Shown here: positions 34,748-43,934 of the stretch, in pieces | Position numbering within the stretch: position 1 is the stretch's first letter | Layout of the letters: each line of letters begins with the position of its first letter | Assembly (NCBI GenBank): GCA_002011125.2 | Contig: MTMF02000009.1 | Location: forward strand, 1,270,989 to 1,334,988 | Reading direction: 5' to 3' | DNA length: 64,000 nucleotides | From: Candidatus Hydrothermarchaeum profundi | Lineage (GTDB): Archaea > Hydrothermarchaeota > Hydrothermarchaeia > Hydrothermarchaeales > Hydrothermarchaeaceae | The notes under the pieces: generated by a model | Database searches by the model: none | Seen by the model: only the letters and a program-made list of their open reading frames with translations | What the model was told of the DNA's origin: nothing | Translations under genes and position numbers: made by a program

Positions 34748-35470
34748 ATGAAAAAAATTCTAGCGGTACTTTTTTTAATGGCGCTACTCACAGGCTGTCT
34801 TCAGCCATCAGAAGAAGAAAAGTCTACGCTACAAGTGAATGCCATAGGAACCTTAAAGGCGACCCCAGATATTGCGGTTATCTCTTTTGGTGTTATAACT
34901 CAAGATGAAGACCCAAACAAAGCGCTAAAAGCTAATTCTGAGAAAATGAATGAGGTTATTAGTGCATTGGAGAGGCTTGGAATAACCGATGAAAACATAA
35001 CGACCTCCCAAGTGGCGCTCTATCCAGAATATGAGGAGGATAAAATACGAGAAGGCGAGATGAGGAGGATAGTTGGGTATAAGGCAGTAAATACGGTAAA
35101 AGTAACTGTTTCAAGCGGAGATGATATTGGAAGGATAATCGATGAAGCTGTGCGCTCAGGCGCAAATGAGGTTAGAGGTCTTTATTTTAAGCTTAGCGAG
35201 ATAAAGAGTGCGATAGTTTATCGCGAGGCTCTTAAAATCGCTGTTAGTGAAGCTAAAGAAAAAGCAGAAATTATCGCGGATTCTATGGGAATTAAATTAG
35301 CTGGCCCATTAAAAGTTTCAGAGAGTGGACCAATAATGCCTGCCAGAAGCAAAGCTTTGGCAGTTGAAGAACTTGTAGGCACATCTACGCCAGTTAGCCC
35401 CGGTGAGCTAGAGGTATCTGCCTCGGTGTATGTTGAGTTCGAAATAAAAAGGGGGGTAAAAGACGGGTAA
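34748..35470 (+). CDS. SIMPL-domain (DUF541) lipoprotein
   Basis: A 240-residue exported protein. The ATG at 34748 begins a lipoprotein signal peptide (KKILAVLFLMALLTGC, lipobox LLTGC with Cys at residue 17). The rest is a SIMPL/DUF541 domain: VNAIGTLKATPDIAVISFGV at its start, the AYxxxNTVKVTV-like KAVNTVKVTV strand, and the ASVYVEFEI C-terminal strand. Such proteins sit on the outer face of the membrane; their biological role is poorly known. A longer upstream frame overlapping pcm is rejected because the signal peptide would be buried. Confidence 0.88.
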   Translation: MKKILAVLFLMALLTGCLQPSEEEKSTLQVNAIGTLKATPDIAVISFGVITQDEDPNKALKANSEKMNEVISALERLGITDENITTSQVALYPEYEEDKIREGEMRRIVGYKAVNTVKVTVSSGDDIGRIIDEAVRSGANEVRGLYFKLSEIKSAIVYREALKIAVSEAKEKAEIIADSMGIKLAGPLKVSESGPIMPARSKALAVEELVGTSTPVSPGELEVSASVYVEFEIKRGVKDG

Positions 35471-35656
35471 TTTGAAAAATAGGAGAGTTAAACACCCGTC
35501 ATTAATTTTCTTATGTTTAGAGGTTATATAATGGTTTCTAGAGGATTTATTATCTCATATCTAAAAATAAGTTAGAAATTCTATCTAAAAAATAAAAATT
35601 TAGGATTTTTTAGGAATTAAGTTAGATTTATTAACTATATCTAATACCGTAGTGAC

Positions 35657-36757
35657 ATGCGAGCTAACATTATCCAATTCCTATCAAATACATCTATAAT
35701 GGCATCTGCGTTATTCATACCTAACTATGCGCAGGAATTGGGTGCATCTAATGCTGACATAGGCTTAATAGGAGCAGCGTATGGTTCAGCGATTTTCCTT
35801 TCCTCCTACATCTTTGGAAGAGCATCCGATATGAGAGACAGAAGAAGTTTTCTAAAATGGGGGCTTTTCGTATCGACTATAACATTTCTTCTGCAAGTGT
35901 TGGCGTATGATGCTCTCTCGCTTATGTTCCTCAGGGCGTTGGTCGGCTTTTCCATGGGAATATTTATGGCACCACTAGTAGCATATACTTTCGAGTCTGG
36001 GGGGAGGTTAGGGGCTTTTAGCGCATATGGATCACTTGGCTGGGCGGCAGGGAGCATACTCGCAGGCGGAATAGCTCAAGTGGGAGAAAACTTTAGCCAC
36101 ATTCATAAACTTTTACCTTATTGGGTAGTATTCATATTCTGTTCTATATTCTTTTTAATATCCCTAATAATATCTCTAAACCTCCCAGAGGTCACTATAA
36201 AAAGAACCCAGGTCCCCCTTTTTCCGTTTCATTTGATACGTAAAAATGCGTTCGTCTATTTCCCAGTTCTACTACGACATCTTGGTGCATTCTCGATATG
36301 GATAGTCTTTCCTCTATATCTTACAGAGCTAGGAGCGAATAAAATGTGGATAGGTGTCCTTTACTTTATTAACATGGGAACCCAGTTCATGGTAATGCGC
36401 AAGCTTGACCTAAAAGATGATGTAATGCTTATTAAATCTGGATTAGCATTATCTGCGTTCACTTTCTTCTCTTATTCATTGGCTGGAAGTTTTTATCAGG
36501 TGATCCCTATCCAAGTTTTATTGGCATTCTCATATTCGTGCTTGTATGTGGGCTCACTTCTGTTTTTAACTCGGAATAATGAAGAGAAAGCCACTACAGT
36601 AGGGATACTTAACTCTTTCATGAGTATCTCTGCATCTGTTGGCCCATTGTTTGGGGGATTTATCTCGGAGTTATGGGGGTATACCTCTGTACTTTACTTT
36701 GCTACGACTTTGGCCGTCTTTGGTCTATTTACAAATCTAATTCAAAGACATTCTTAA
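35657..36757 (+). CDS. major facilitator superfamily transporter
   Basis: A 366-residue membrane protein with about 11-12 hydrophobic helices and the MFS motif A-like loop GRASDMRDRRSFLKWG between helices 2 and 3. Substrate cannot be predicted; it resembles drug or small-metabolite exporters. The end overlaps the convergent nnr gene by 29 bases. AT-rich host-like composition; no partner genes nearby. Confidence 0.85.
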   Translation: MRANIIQFLSNTSIMASALFIPNYAQELGASNADIGLIGAAYGSAIFLSSYIFGRASDMRDRRSFLKWGLFVSTITFLLQVLAYDALSLMFLRALVGFSMGIFMAPLVAYTFESGGRLGAFSAYGSLGWAAGSILAGGIAQVGENFSHIHKLLPYWVVFIFCSIFFLISLIISLNLPEVTIKRTQVPLFPFHLIRKNAFVYFPVLLRHLGAFSIWIVFPLYLTELGANKMWIGVLYFINMGTQFMVMRKLDLKDDVMLIKSGLALSAFTFFSYSLAGSFYQVIPIQVLLAFSYSCLYVGSLLFLTRNNEEKATTVGILNSFMSISASVGPLFGGFISELWGYTSVLYFATTLAVFGLFTNLIQRHS

Positions 36758-38180
36758 GGGAATAGGGGATTTCAGTTGCCAAATCGCTTGCATTAAATGC
36801 GTATCCTTTAGTTTTATATAATTCATCGCCAGCAAAACCATTAATGAAAGCAGCACAGCATGCAGCATCAAAAATATTAAGCCCTTGAGCAATAAAACTC
36901 CCTAAAACCCCTGCTAATACGTCACCTGTCCCGCCCACAGTCATTCCTGGATTTCCAGTTGAATTATACCTTACTGTCTTCCCGTCAGAGATTATATCTA
37001 TAGGTGATTTAAGCAGTATGGTACACGAAAGCTTTTTGGCCCACTGGCCCACTACTCTCCCTTTCTTCTCAAGACTTCCCTGAAGATTTTCCCCAGTAAG
37101 AATTCTAAACTCGCCTGAGTGAGGGGTAATTACAGTGTTCCCTTTTTTTAATACATCAGTATTGCTTTTTAGTGCTTTTATCCCATCTGCGTCTATTATT
37201 ACTGGGATCTTTAATCGTTTAAGCACTTCTAAAAAAGCGACCGCCGTTTCTTCTCTCATACCTAAGCCCGGTCCGATAACAATTGAGTCACATTCTTCAG
37301 CTAATTCTATGATCATGTCGACAGCACCGGAATTCAAAAATTCTCCAGAATACTTTCTAACTATTAAATCTGGTAAAAATGTTCTAGTTACGTGGAAATT
37401 GCATTCAGGGACAGCCAAAAAAACCAAATCTGCACCTGAATTTAAAGCACCTAACGCACTAAGAATAGGCGCTCCATAATATAATTCGCTTCCTCCGATG
37501 ACTAAGACTCTACCATAGTCTCCTTTATGGGACTCCTTTTCTCTTTTACCAAGATTTACAATAATATCCCCCGGACCTACATAACTCTCTGCTTCCGTTG
37601 GGATTCCTATATCCTTCACTACCGTTTTAAATTTCTCTAGACCTTTCTTCTTTTTATGTAAAGCAACAACTAAATCGGCATTAACACAAAAACCCTCTCC
37701 AGTATCTGTATTAAGTCCGCTGGGAACATCGATACTTACCTTAAATGCGTTCGAGGAGTTGATCTTCTCTACTAAAGATTTTACGGGCTCACGGAGCTGT
37801 CCTTTAACTCCAGTACCTAGGAGGGCGTCAACTATAATATCGGCCTCTGTGTCTACATCTTCTAAAATAAAGATCCCTTCATGCTTCTTGGCTAATTCGT
37901 AGTATTTTCTAGCTTCTCGGCTTTTAGGCGTTTTTCCAGCGAGGTAAATGTATACTCTAGCCCCTGCATCCGCAAGGTATCTCGCAGCTGCAAACCCGTC
38001 CCCTCCATTATTCCCTGTACCACAGAAAAGCAAGACTTTTTTATTTCTTAAGTCGATTCTATCCTTTATGACATCTGCTATTGCCCTACCCGCATTATCC
38101 ATGAGTCTTTCAGTAGGAACTCCAAGATAAGCTGAGTTTAGGTCAATTATCTTTGTTTGCTTGTGTGTGATGTACTCCAT
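36729..38180 (-). CDS. nnr: bifunctional NAD(P)H-hydrate epimerase/dehydratase
   Basis: A 483-residue fusion enzyme that repairs damaged NADHX/NADPHX. The N-terminal epimerase domain (residues 1-210) has FCGTGNNGGDGFAAARYL and VDALLGTGVKG. The C-terminal ADP-dependent dehydratase (220-480) has VIGPGLGM, ITPHSGEF and the catalytic GNPGMTVGGTGDVLAG. Full length, both active regions intact. It converges with the MFS gene; upstream is the Mrp antiporter operon on the other strand. Confidence 0.95.
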   Translation of the reverse strand: MEYITHKQTKIIDLNSAYLGVPTERLMDNAGRAIADVIKDRIDLRNKKVLLFCGTGNNGGDGFAAARYLADAGARVYIYLAGKTPKSREARKYYELAKKHEGIFILEDVDTEADIIVDALLGTGVKGQLREPVKSLVEKINSSNAFKVSIDVPSGLNTDTGEGFCVNADLVVALHKKKKGLEKFKTVVKDIGIPTEAESYVGPGDIIVNLGKREKESHKGDYGRVLVIGGSELYYGAPILSALGALNSGADLVFLAVPECNFHVTRTFLPDLIVRKYSGEFLNSGAVDMIIELAEECDSIVIGPGLGMREETAVAFLEVLKRLKIPVIIDADGIKALKSNTDVLKKGNTVITPHSGEFRILTGENLQGSLEKKGRVVGQWAKKLSCTILLKSPIDIISDGKTVRYNSTGNPGMTVGGTGDVLAGVLGSFIAQGLNIFDAACCAAFINGFAGDELYKTKGYAFNASDLATEIPYSLKNVFELDL

Positions 38181-38315
38181 GCTAAATAGGTTACTCTACC
38201 TAAAAAATAAAGACTTCGCTAAAAACTATAAGTAAAATTTAAGTAGCCAAAAGATTCAATACTTGAAGTTCGAGGTATATCCAAAGAGGAGTCTGCTATC
38301 TGCCGAGGTAATATA

Positions 38316-38807
38316 ATGAATAAGGTAAGCTTTACTATGAGCTTTGTTATTCTTTACACTTTCTGGATACTTCTCTCTGGGTATTTTGATTTCGTGCATT
38401 TATCCCTTGGGGTAGTAAGTGCTCTATTAGTATCCTACACGTCTCATCATCTTTTAACTGGGGATGTACGGGCTGAAGATGTAAGTATCGAGATGAAAAG
38501 GATTATACGCTTTTTTTTATATTTACCTTGGTTATTCTATCAGATTACCCTTGCAAATATAGATGTTGCATACCGAGTCCTCCATCCCAAGATGCCTATT
38601 GATCCGAGGATATTGAGATTTAAGACGGACCTGAAAACGGATATTGGGCTTACCACTCTAGCAAATTCTATAACGCTTACTCCTGGGACAGTAACGATTG
38701 ATATAAAGGATGGAGAGTTTTTTGTACACGCGATCTCTGAAGAGTCGGCCGAGAGTTTACTCTCAGGTGAAATGCAAATGAGAGTGAAAAATATAGAGGG
38801 TGACTGA
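38316..38807 (+). CDS. mnhE: Mrp/Mbh antiporter subunit E
   Basis: A 163-residue membrane protein of the MnhE/MrpE family, with two N-terminal helices, a middle helix (YLPWLFYQITLANIDVAY) and the family segment TTLANSITLTPGTVTIDI near residue 115. It is the first gene of an operon for a multi-subunit Na+/H+ antiporter complex. Next gene begins 1 base after its stop. Confidence 0.92.
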   Translation: MNKVSFTMSFVILYTFWILLSGYFDFVHLSLGVVSALLVSYTSHHLLTGDVRAEDVSIEMKRIIRFFLYLPWLFYQITLANIDVAYRVLHPKMPIDPRILRFKTDLKTDIGLTTLANSITLTPGTVTIDIKDGEFFVHAISEESAESLLSGEMQMRVKNIEGD

Positions 38808-38808
38808 A

Positions 38809-39063
38809 ATGTTCTTACAGGTTGCGCTTGTAATTGTTTTTTCATCAATTATAGCACTTTATAGGGCTATCTCAGGGCCTACGATATATGATCGAGTTCT
38901 GGCTGTGAATGTTATAGGCACAAAAACAGTTCTAGTACTTGTATTGGTTGAATTCATTTATGAGAGACCGGAGTTTTTAGACATAGCCCTAGTATATGCG
39001 ATCATAAACTTCATTGGGACCATTGCATTTCTCAAATACATTGAAAAAGGAGGACTTACATAA
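38809..39063 (+). CDS. mnhF: Mrp/Mbh antiporter subunit F
   Basis: An 84-residue protein with three membrane helices and the MnhF signature RAISGPTIYDRVLAVNVIGTK. The ATG at 38809 follows the mnhE stop by one base; an earlier ATG at 38800 lies inside mnhE. Its stop overlaps the mnhG start. Part of the small-subunit module of the antiporter. Confidence 0.92.
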   Translation: MFLQVALVIVFSSIIALYRAISGPTIYDRVLAVNVIGTKTVLVLVLVEFIYERPEFLDIALVYAIINFIGTIAFLKYIEKGGLT

Positions 39064-39380
39064 TGGACCTAGTAAACGTTATCTCATATTCCCTCTTCGC
39101 TATCGGAAGTTTTTTCCTTGTCGTAGCAGCAATCGGTATTGTTAGACTGCCTGATTTCTATACTAGGATGCATGCAGCTGGAAAATCTGATACGCTAGGA
39201 CAATCCTTAATTCTTTTAGGCTTGATAATTCATGAGGGAGCGTCTTTTATAAGTATTAAGATATTCTTCATTATTCTATTCATTTTTATTGCTAATCCCA
39301 CGGCCACTCATGCAGTAGCAAAAGCAGCATTCCTCTCAGAGTTAGCGCCTTGGAAAAAAGATGGAGGAAAAGAGCGATGA
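39063..39380 (+). CDS. mnhG: Mrp/Mbh antiporter subunit G
   Basis: A 105-residue, three-helix protein of the MnhG/PhaG family with GIVRLPDFYTRMHAAGKSDTLG and the C-terminal NPTATHAVAKAAF segment, both strongly conserved in the family. Overlaps its neighbours at both ends, as in other Mrp and Mbh operons. Confidence 0.93.
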   Translation: MDLVNVISYSLFAIGSFFLVVAAIGIVRLPDFYTRMHAAGKSDTLGQSLILLGLIIHEGASFISIKIFFIILFIFIANPTATHAVAKAAFLSELAPWKKDGGKER

Positions 39381-39619
39381 TTTGGGGAATAGATTTGCCG
39401 TTGCTTTTTTTCCTTGTAGTTTGCGCAGCGGTCGCTGTGCATGTTAAGGATCTTTTAGGTTCTACTCTTATTTTGTCAGTTTACAGCCTTATTATGGCAA
39501 TTATATGGACGGAGTTGAACTCGGTAGATGTAGCGTTTACAGAAGCAAGCGTAGGCGCTGGGATAACCACCATACTATTTATTGCTGCAATTAGCAGGAC
39601 TAGGAGGATGGAAGAATAA
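39377..39619 (+). CDS. DUF4040 antiporter subunit (MbhD-like)
   Basis: An 80-residue membrane protein with three helices and the segment SLIMAIIWTELNSVDVAFTE followed by AGITTILFIAA, the DUF4040/MbhD pattern that in bacterial MrpA is fused near its C-terminus. The ATG at 39377 overlaps the mnhG stop; an ATG at 39350 lies inside mnhG. Split off from MrpA as in the archaeal Mbh and group 4 hydrogenase operons. Confidence 0.88.
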   Translation: MIWGIDLPLLFFLVVCAAVAVHVKDLLGSTLILSVYSLIMAIIWTELNSVDVAFTEASVGAGITTILFIAAISRTRRMEE

Positions 39620-39897
39620 TGAAATTACTCCCAATTTTTGTTGTTATTATAATGGGCGCGGCTCTAATATATGGCACGATTGATATGCCTAATTTCGGGG
39701 ATCCTAATGCGCCTGCAAATCTGCATGTAGCACCGAGATATATCGAAAAGTCTCTTGAAGAAACAGGAGTCCCTAATATGGTTACAGCAGTACTCGCTAG
39801 TTACAGAGGTTATGATACCCTTGGGGAAACTACTGTTATATTTACGGCAGGAGCTTCTGTAGGGCTTTTGTTGAGGAGGAAGAAATGGACGAGGTAG
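39619..39897 (+). CDS. MbhE-like antiporter subunit (MrpA C-terminal region)
   Basis: A 92-residue protein with an N-terminal helix, a soluble loop with PRYIEKSLEETGVPNMVTAV, then YRGYDTLGETTVIFTAG and a second helix. This matches the MrpA C-terminal/MbhE family. In bacterial Mrp this is part of the big A subunit; here it is a separate gene, as in Thermococcus Mbh. The stop is TAG and lies 12 bases inside the next gene, mnhB. Confidence 0.88.
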   Translation: MKLLPIFVVIIMGAALIYGTIDMPNFGDPNAPANLHVAPRYIEKSLEETGVPNMVTAVLASYRGYDTLGETTVIFTAGASVGLLLRRKKWTR

Positions 39898-40367
39898 ATG
39901 AACATGTTACTGTAACCGGGGAAAGTGTTATCGTAAGACCCGTAGAGGAACTTTACATAATTAGGAGAATAATTGCGAGGATAATGGTGCCTCTCACTCA
40001 ATTATACGGCCTTTATGTGATAATGCATGGTGAGGGGGGTCCCGGCGGAGGATTTCAAGGGGGGGTAATCCTTGGTTCCGCTACGATTTTATATGTTTTA
40101 GTCTTCGGAGTGGACGAAGCTAAAAAAAGGATCTCTGAAAGTCTAAATAATCTTATGAAAAGTACGGGAGTATTAATATACGCAGGTATAGGATTACTTT
40201 GCATAATTTTTGGTGGATACTACTTAGAATATTACGCCCTTCCTTTAGGTCACCCAGAAAAAGCGAGCGAGCTAGGTATCCTTGGGGTTGAGATAGGGAT
40301 AGGAATAACAGTTTCTGCTGTGATGATATCGATATTTTTCGACTTAGCTGAGAGGTTTGAGAAATGA
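39885..40367 (+). CDS. mnhB: Mrp/Mbh antiporter subunit B
   Basis: A 160-residue membrane protein of the MnhB family, with four helices and the signature YGLYVIMHGEGGPGGGFQGGVILG. An extra hydrophilic N-terminus of about 25 residues precedes the first helix. It overlaps both neighbours. Confidence 0.92.
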   Translation: MDEVDEHVTVTGESVIVRPVEELYIIRRIIARIMVPLTQLYGLYVIMHGEGGPGGGFQGGVILGSATILYVLVFGVDEAKKRISESLNNLMKSTGVLIYAGIGLLCIIFGGYYLEYYALPLGHPEKASELGILGVEIGIGITVSAVMISIFFDLAERFEK

Positions 40368-40726
40368 TTGAGTTTATCCTTGGCAAGTATAATTACTGGA
40401 TCTACATCATACTTATGATGATCGGATTTTACGCTATGATTGCCAAGAATAACCTAGTAAAAAAGATTATTGGCATGAATATATTTCAAACGGCCGTGTT
40501 TCTTTTCTATATATCTATTGGCGATGTCAAAGGGGGAACTGCTCCGATAGTATGGGAGGGCATGGAGAAGGTTATATATGTAAATCCTGTACCGCATGTG
40601 TTAATTCTAACGGCGATAGTTGTAGCTGTTAGCACGACTGCGGTCACACTTGCTGTTGTAATCAGAATATATGAAGAATTCGGCACTATCGAAGAAGATC
40701 GAATATTGGAGGCTTTGGAAGATTGA
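40364..40726 (+). CDS. mnhC: Mrp/Mbh antiporter subunit C (NuoK-like)
   Basis: A 120-residue, three-helix protein homologous to NuoK. It has IGFYAMIAKNNLVKKIIGMNI and HVLILTAIVVAVSTTAV, the latter matching the conserved VLTAIVI segment of the family. Overlaps mnhB and the next large antiporter gene by 4 bases each. Confidence 0.93.
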   Translation: MIEFILGKYNYWIYIILMMIGFYAMIAKNNLVKKIIGMNIFQTAVFLFYISIGDVKGGTAPIVWEGMEKVIYVNPVPHVLILTAIVVAVSTTAVTLAVVIRIYEEFGTIEEDRILEALED

Positions 40727-42213
40727 TTACTGAACACTTCCCCATATTACTAATAGTTGTCCCGCTCACCTCGGCCTTGTCTACTCCCCTAATAGGTACT
40801 TTAAACAAAAAATATTGTTGGTATACCGCCATTTTCAGCATTTCTTTATCCCTTTTTATGTCACTTTATATTTTGAACGCAGTTATGCACACAGGTAGAA
40901 TAAGTTACTGGCTTGGTAATTGGGAGCCCCCATATGGAATCGAATATGCTATAGATTACTTGAATTCATATGTACTCGTTATAGTTACTTTTATCGCTTT
41001 AGCTGTAACAATTTATTCTAAATGGAGTGTAGAAAAGGAGCTGCCTGAGAAAACAGTTCTATTTTATACTGTATATCTTCTTTTAATAACAGGATTATTA
41101 GGGATAACTATAACAGGAGACATATTTAACCTATATGTATTCCTAGAGATAACATCTTTATCCGCTTATACACTAGTTGCTATCGGGAAAAAGAGGAACG
41201 CGTTAGTTGCAAGTTATAATTACGCTATTTTAGGCACCATATCCGCCACTTTCATACTCATTGCTATAGGGTACCTCTACATGGTTACTGGTACACTGAA
41301 TATGGCGGATTTGTCAACAAAACTCCCTCCTCTATACGATTCAAAAGTTGTCCTTACAGCGCTGGCATTTTTCATGGCAGGCTTCAGCATAAAAGTAGCT
41401 TTGTTCCCACTCCATGTTTGGTTGCCAGATGCATATACTCATGCACCCTCCGTGGTCAGTGCTATACTTGCAGCTACCTCTACCAAAGTAGCGGCCTATG
41501 CGATGATACGGGTAATGTTCACAGTCTTTAGCCCAGAGTTTATTATAGTGAGAGTTAATATAACTCACATACTCTCTTGGATAGCGGCCTTCGCGATAAT
41601 AGTTGGTTCTGTATTGGCGATTGCCCAAGTGGATATCAAAAAAATGCTTGCATATTCTAGCGTAGCACAGATAGGCTACATCATGCTTGGAATAGGTCTC
41701 TCTACAAAACTTAGCGTCACTGGGGGCATACTCCACATTTTGAATCACGCATTAATGAAAGCAACGCTTTTTTTAGTTGCTGGAGCTGTCATATATAAAA
41801 CCGGAATAAGAAACATAGAGGAATACAGAGGTTTACGTAGAGAAATGCCGCTGACAATGCTTGCATTTACTATCGCAGCTCTCTCTATGATCGGAGTACC
41901 CGGAACGGTGGGTTTTGTCAGTAAATGGTATCTCCTTTTAGGAGCATTACACGAAGGTAAGTGGGTATTTGCGTTAGTTCTGATTTTGAGTAGCTTATTA
42001 ATGCTTGTTTACTTTTGGAGAGTTATAGAAAATATATATTTCCCGAAAATGCATGTTGCAGTTGCGATGGATGGAGGAGATAAAAAGAAAGAATTACCAT
42101 ACACTATGTTAGTACCAATATTGATCTTAGCGCTACTTTGCATAGCCCTCGGGATACTTGCGTTTATTCCTCTAAAAATTGTAGGTATGATCTCTCAGAT
42201 GTTGGTGGGGTAA
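40723..42213 (+). CDS. mnhD: antiporter large subunit 1 (MnhD/MbhH/NuoN-like)
   Basis: A 496-residue protein with about 14 membrane helices. Start is a TTG overlapping the mnhC stop. It carries the proton-antiporter motifs: an EITSLSAYTLVAIG Glu in helix 5, a PLHVWLPDAYTHAPSVVSAILA segment with the conserved Lys/His loops, and KKMLAYSSVAQIGYI. It pumps Na+ or H+ across the membrane as one of the three large subunits of this operon. The chemistry that drives it is not encoded here. Confidence 0.93.
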   Translation: MITEHFPILLIVVPLTSALSTPLIGTLNKKYCWYTAIFSISLSLFMSLYILNAVMHTGRISYWLGNWEPPYGIEYAIDYLNSYVLVIVTFIALAVTIYSKWSVEKELPEKTVLFYTVYLLLITGLLGITITGDIFNLYVFLEITSLSAYTLVAIGKKRNALVASYNYAILGTISATFILIAIGYLYMVTGTLNMADLSTKLPPLYDSKVVLTALAFFMAGFSIKVALFPLHVWLPDAYTHAPSVVSAILAATSTKVAAYAMIRVMFTVFSPEFIIVRVNITHILSWIAAFAIIVGSVLAIAQVDIKKMLAYSSVAQIGYIMLGIGLSTKLSVTGGILHILNHALMKATLFLVAGAVIYKTGIRNIEEYRGLRREMPLTMLAFTIAALSMIGVPGTVGFVSKWYLLLGALHEGKWVFALVLILSSLLMLVYFWRVIENIYFPKMHVAVAMDGGDKKKELPYTMLVPILILALLCIALGILAFIPLKIVGMISQMLVG

Positions 42214-42214
42214 A

Positions 42215-43693
42215 ATGGAGATAGTTTCAATTAAACCACTATTGGCAATTCTGGTATCATTGGTCGGCTCTGGGCTTATAATAGCTTCTAGTAGAAATCC
42301 AAATCTAAGAGAAGGATGGACTATTCTTATATCCCTGGCTAAGTTCGCGATAGTTGCATCGATGGTTCCGACGGTTTTATCTGGAAATAAAATGGTTTAT
42401 ACTCTTATTGAATTATTTCCCGGTATTGAAATAAAATTCAGAGCCGATGCGTTTGGTGTATTCTTTGCTGTAACGGCTTCCTTTTTGTGGATTATTACTT
42501 CTTTGTATTCCATTGGGTATATGCGTTCACTAAATGAACATTCTCAGACACGTTATTTTGCAGCTTTTGCTATAGCTTTATCAGCAACCATAGGAATCGC
42601 CTTCGCAGCTAATCTTGTAACTTTGTTTATGTTTTATGAGCTTCTCACTCTAGTTACCTTTCCATTAGTCACTCACAAGGATACACCTGAAGCTCGGCAA
42701 GCTGGAAGAAAATATTTGGCATATCTCCTTGGAACTTCTATTGCGTTCCAATTGTTTGCAATTGTTTTGACATATACATTTGCTGGTACACTCGAATTTT
42801 CTGAAGGAGGGATTTTAAGGGGTGCTGCACCTCCTTTAGTGTTAACACTCATATATTTCCTATTTATCGCAGGCTTTGCAAAGGCCGCTATAATGCCTCT
42901 CCATTCTTGGTTACCAACGGCCATGATAGCGCCAACCCCTGTAAGCGCATTGCTCCATGCAGTAGCCGTTGTCAAAGCAGGCGTATTTTCTATACTTAGA
43001 ATAATATTCTACATATATGGGGTAGACCTAATGAGCAGTCTAAATCTAGGTATACTCACTGCTTACTTTGTTTCTTTCACTATAATAGTAGCTTCTTTAT
43101 TTGCATTAACTCAGGATAACTTAAAGCTCAGGCTTGCTTACTCGACTATTAGCCAGCTTTCTTATGTTATTCTGGGAGCAGCTTTGTTAACAACTAGTGG
43201 TATGATTGGGGGGATTATGCATATAGCGGTTCATGCTTTTTCAAAGATAACCCTCTTCTTCTGTGCAGGCTCTATATACGTAGCATCCCATAAAACTAAC
43301 ATAAGCGAGTTGAGTGGTATTGGTAAAAAAATGCCATTAACTATGCTCGCTTTTACCGTAGGTTCTCTTAGCATGGTAGGTGTACCACCAGTAGCAGGGT
43401 TCATCAGCAAGTGGTATCTTCTGTTAGGGTCTGCCGAAGCACATAATATGTTGCTAATTATCGTATTATTATCTAGTTCGCTGTTAAATGCGGCTTACTT
43501 CTTTCCCATTGTCTGCAAAGCATTCTTCGAAGAACCAGCTGAAACTTTTGATGGAGAAGAAATTAAAGAAGCTCCCCTGTTTGTAGTAATCCCATTAATA
43601 TTAACGGCGATAGGCTCAATAATCCTATTCTTCTATCCTCAACCTTTCCTCAGAATAGCTTACGTAGTCGTTCAAAATGTTATAGGGGGCTAA
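42215..43693 (+). CDS. antiporter large subunit 2 (NuoL/M/N family)
   Basis: A 492-residue, about 14-helix protein of the same family as the previous gene, not a recent copy. Motifs include MFYELLTLVTFPLV with the helix 5 Glu, MPLHSWLPTAMIAPTPVSALLHAVAVVKAG and KLRLAYSTISQLSYVI. It follows the previous stop by one base. The H-A-V-A-V-V-K-A-G segment holds the conserved Lys of the antiporter channel. Confidence 0.92.
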   Translation: MEIVSIKPLLAILVSLVGSGLIIASSRNPNLREGWTILISLAKFAIVASMVPTVLSGNKMVYTLIELFPGIEIKFRADAFGVFFAVTASFLWIITSLYSIGYMRSLNEHSQTRYFAAFAIALSATIGIAFAANLVTLFMFYELLTLVTFPLVTHKDTPEARQAGRKYLAYLLGTSIAFQLFAIVLTYTFAGTLEFSEGGILRGAAPPLVLTLIYFLFIAGFAKAAIMPLHSWLPTAMIAPTPVSALLHAVAVVKAGVFSILRIIFYIYGVDLMSSLNLGILTAYFVSFTIIVASLFALTQDNLKLRLAYSTISQLSYVILGAALLTTSGMIGGIMHIAVHAFSKITLFFCAGSIYVASHKTNISELSGIGKKMPLTMLAFTVGSLSMVGVPPVAGFISKWYLLLGSAEAHNMLLIIVLLSSSLLNAAYFFPIVCKAFFEEPAETFDGEEIKEAPLFVVIPLILTAIGSIILFFYPQPFLRIAYVVVQNVIGG

Positions 43694-43694
43694 T

Positions 43695-43934
43695 ATGAGG
43701 GAAATAAATTATTTCGATAAACCAAAAAACATCCGAAAACTGAAGATATTGTTCTATTCTAGTCTTGCATTAGTAGTGCTAATGGACCTTTTCTTCCAAA
43801 GGCATGTTAGATTCTCATGGGACAGGATACCCGGAATATATGCGTTATATGGATTTGTTTCATGTGTTTTGATAATATTCTTCTCAAAAGCATTAGGTAT
43901 ATTGATTAAGAGGAGTGAGGATTACTATGATTAA
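43695..43934 (+). CDS. small membrane protein of the antiporter operon
   Basis: A 79-residue protein with two predicted membrane helices (residues about 15-33 and 48-68) and basic ends. It lies between two large antiporter genes, one base after the first and overlapping the next by 8 bases. Similar short genes occur beside MnhD-like genes in bacteria and archaea, where they may be a small accessory subunit. No motif recognised. Confidence 0.75.
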   Translation: MREINYFDKPKNIRKLKILFYSSLALVVLMDLFFQRHVRFSWDRIPGIYALYGFVSCVLIIFFSKALGILIKRSEDYYD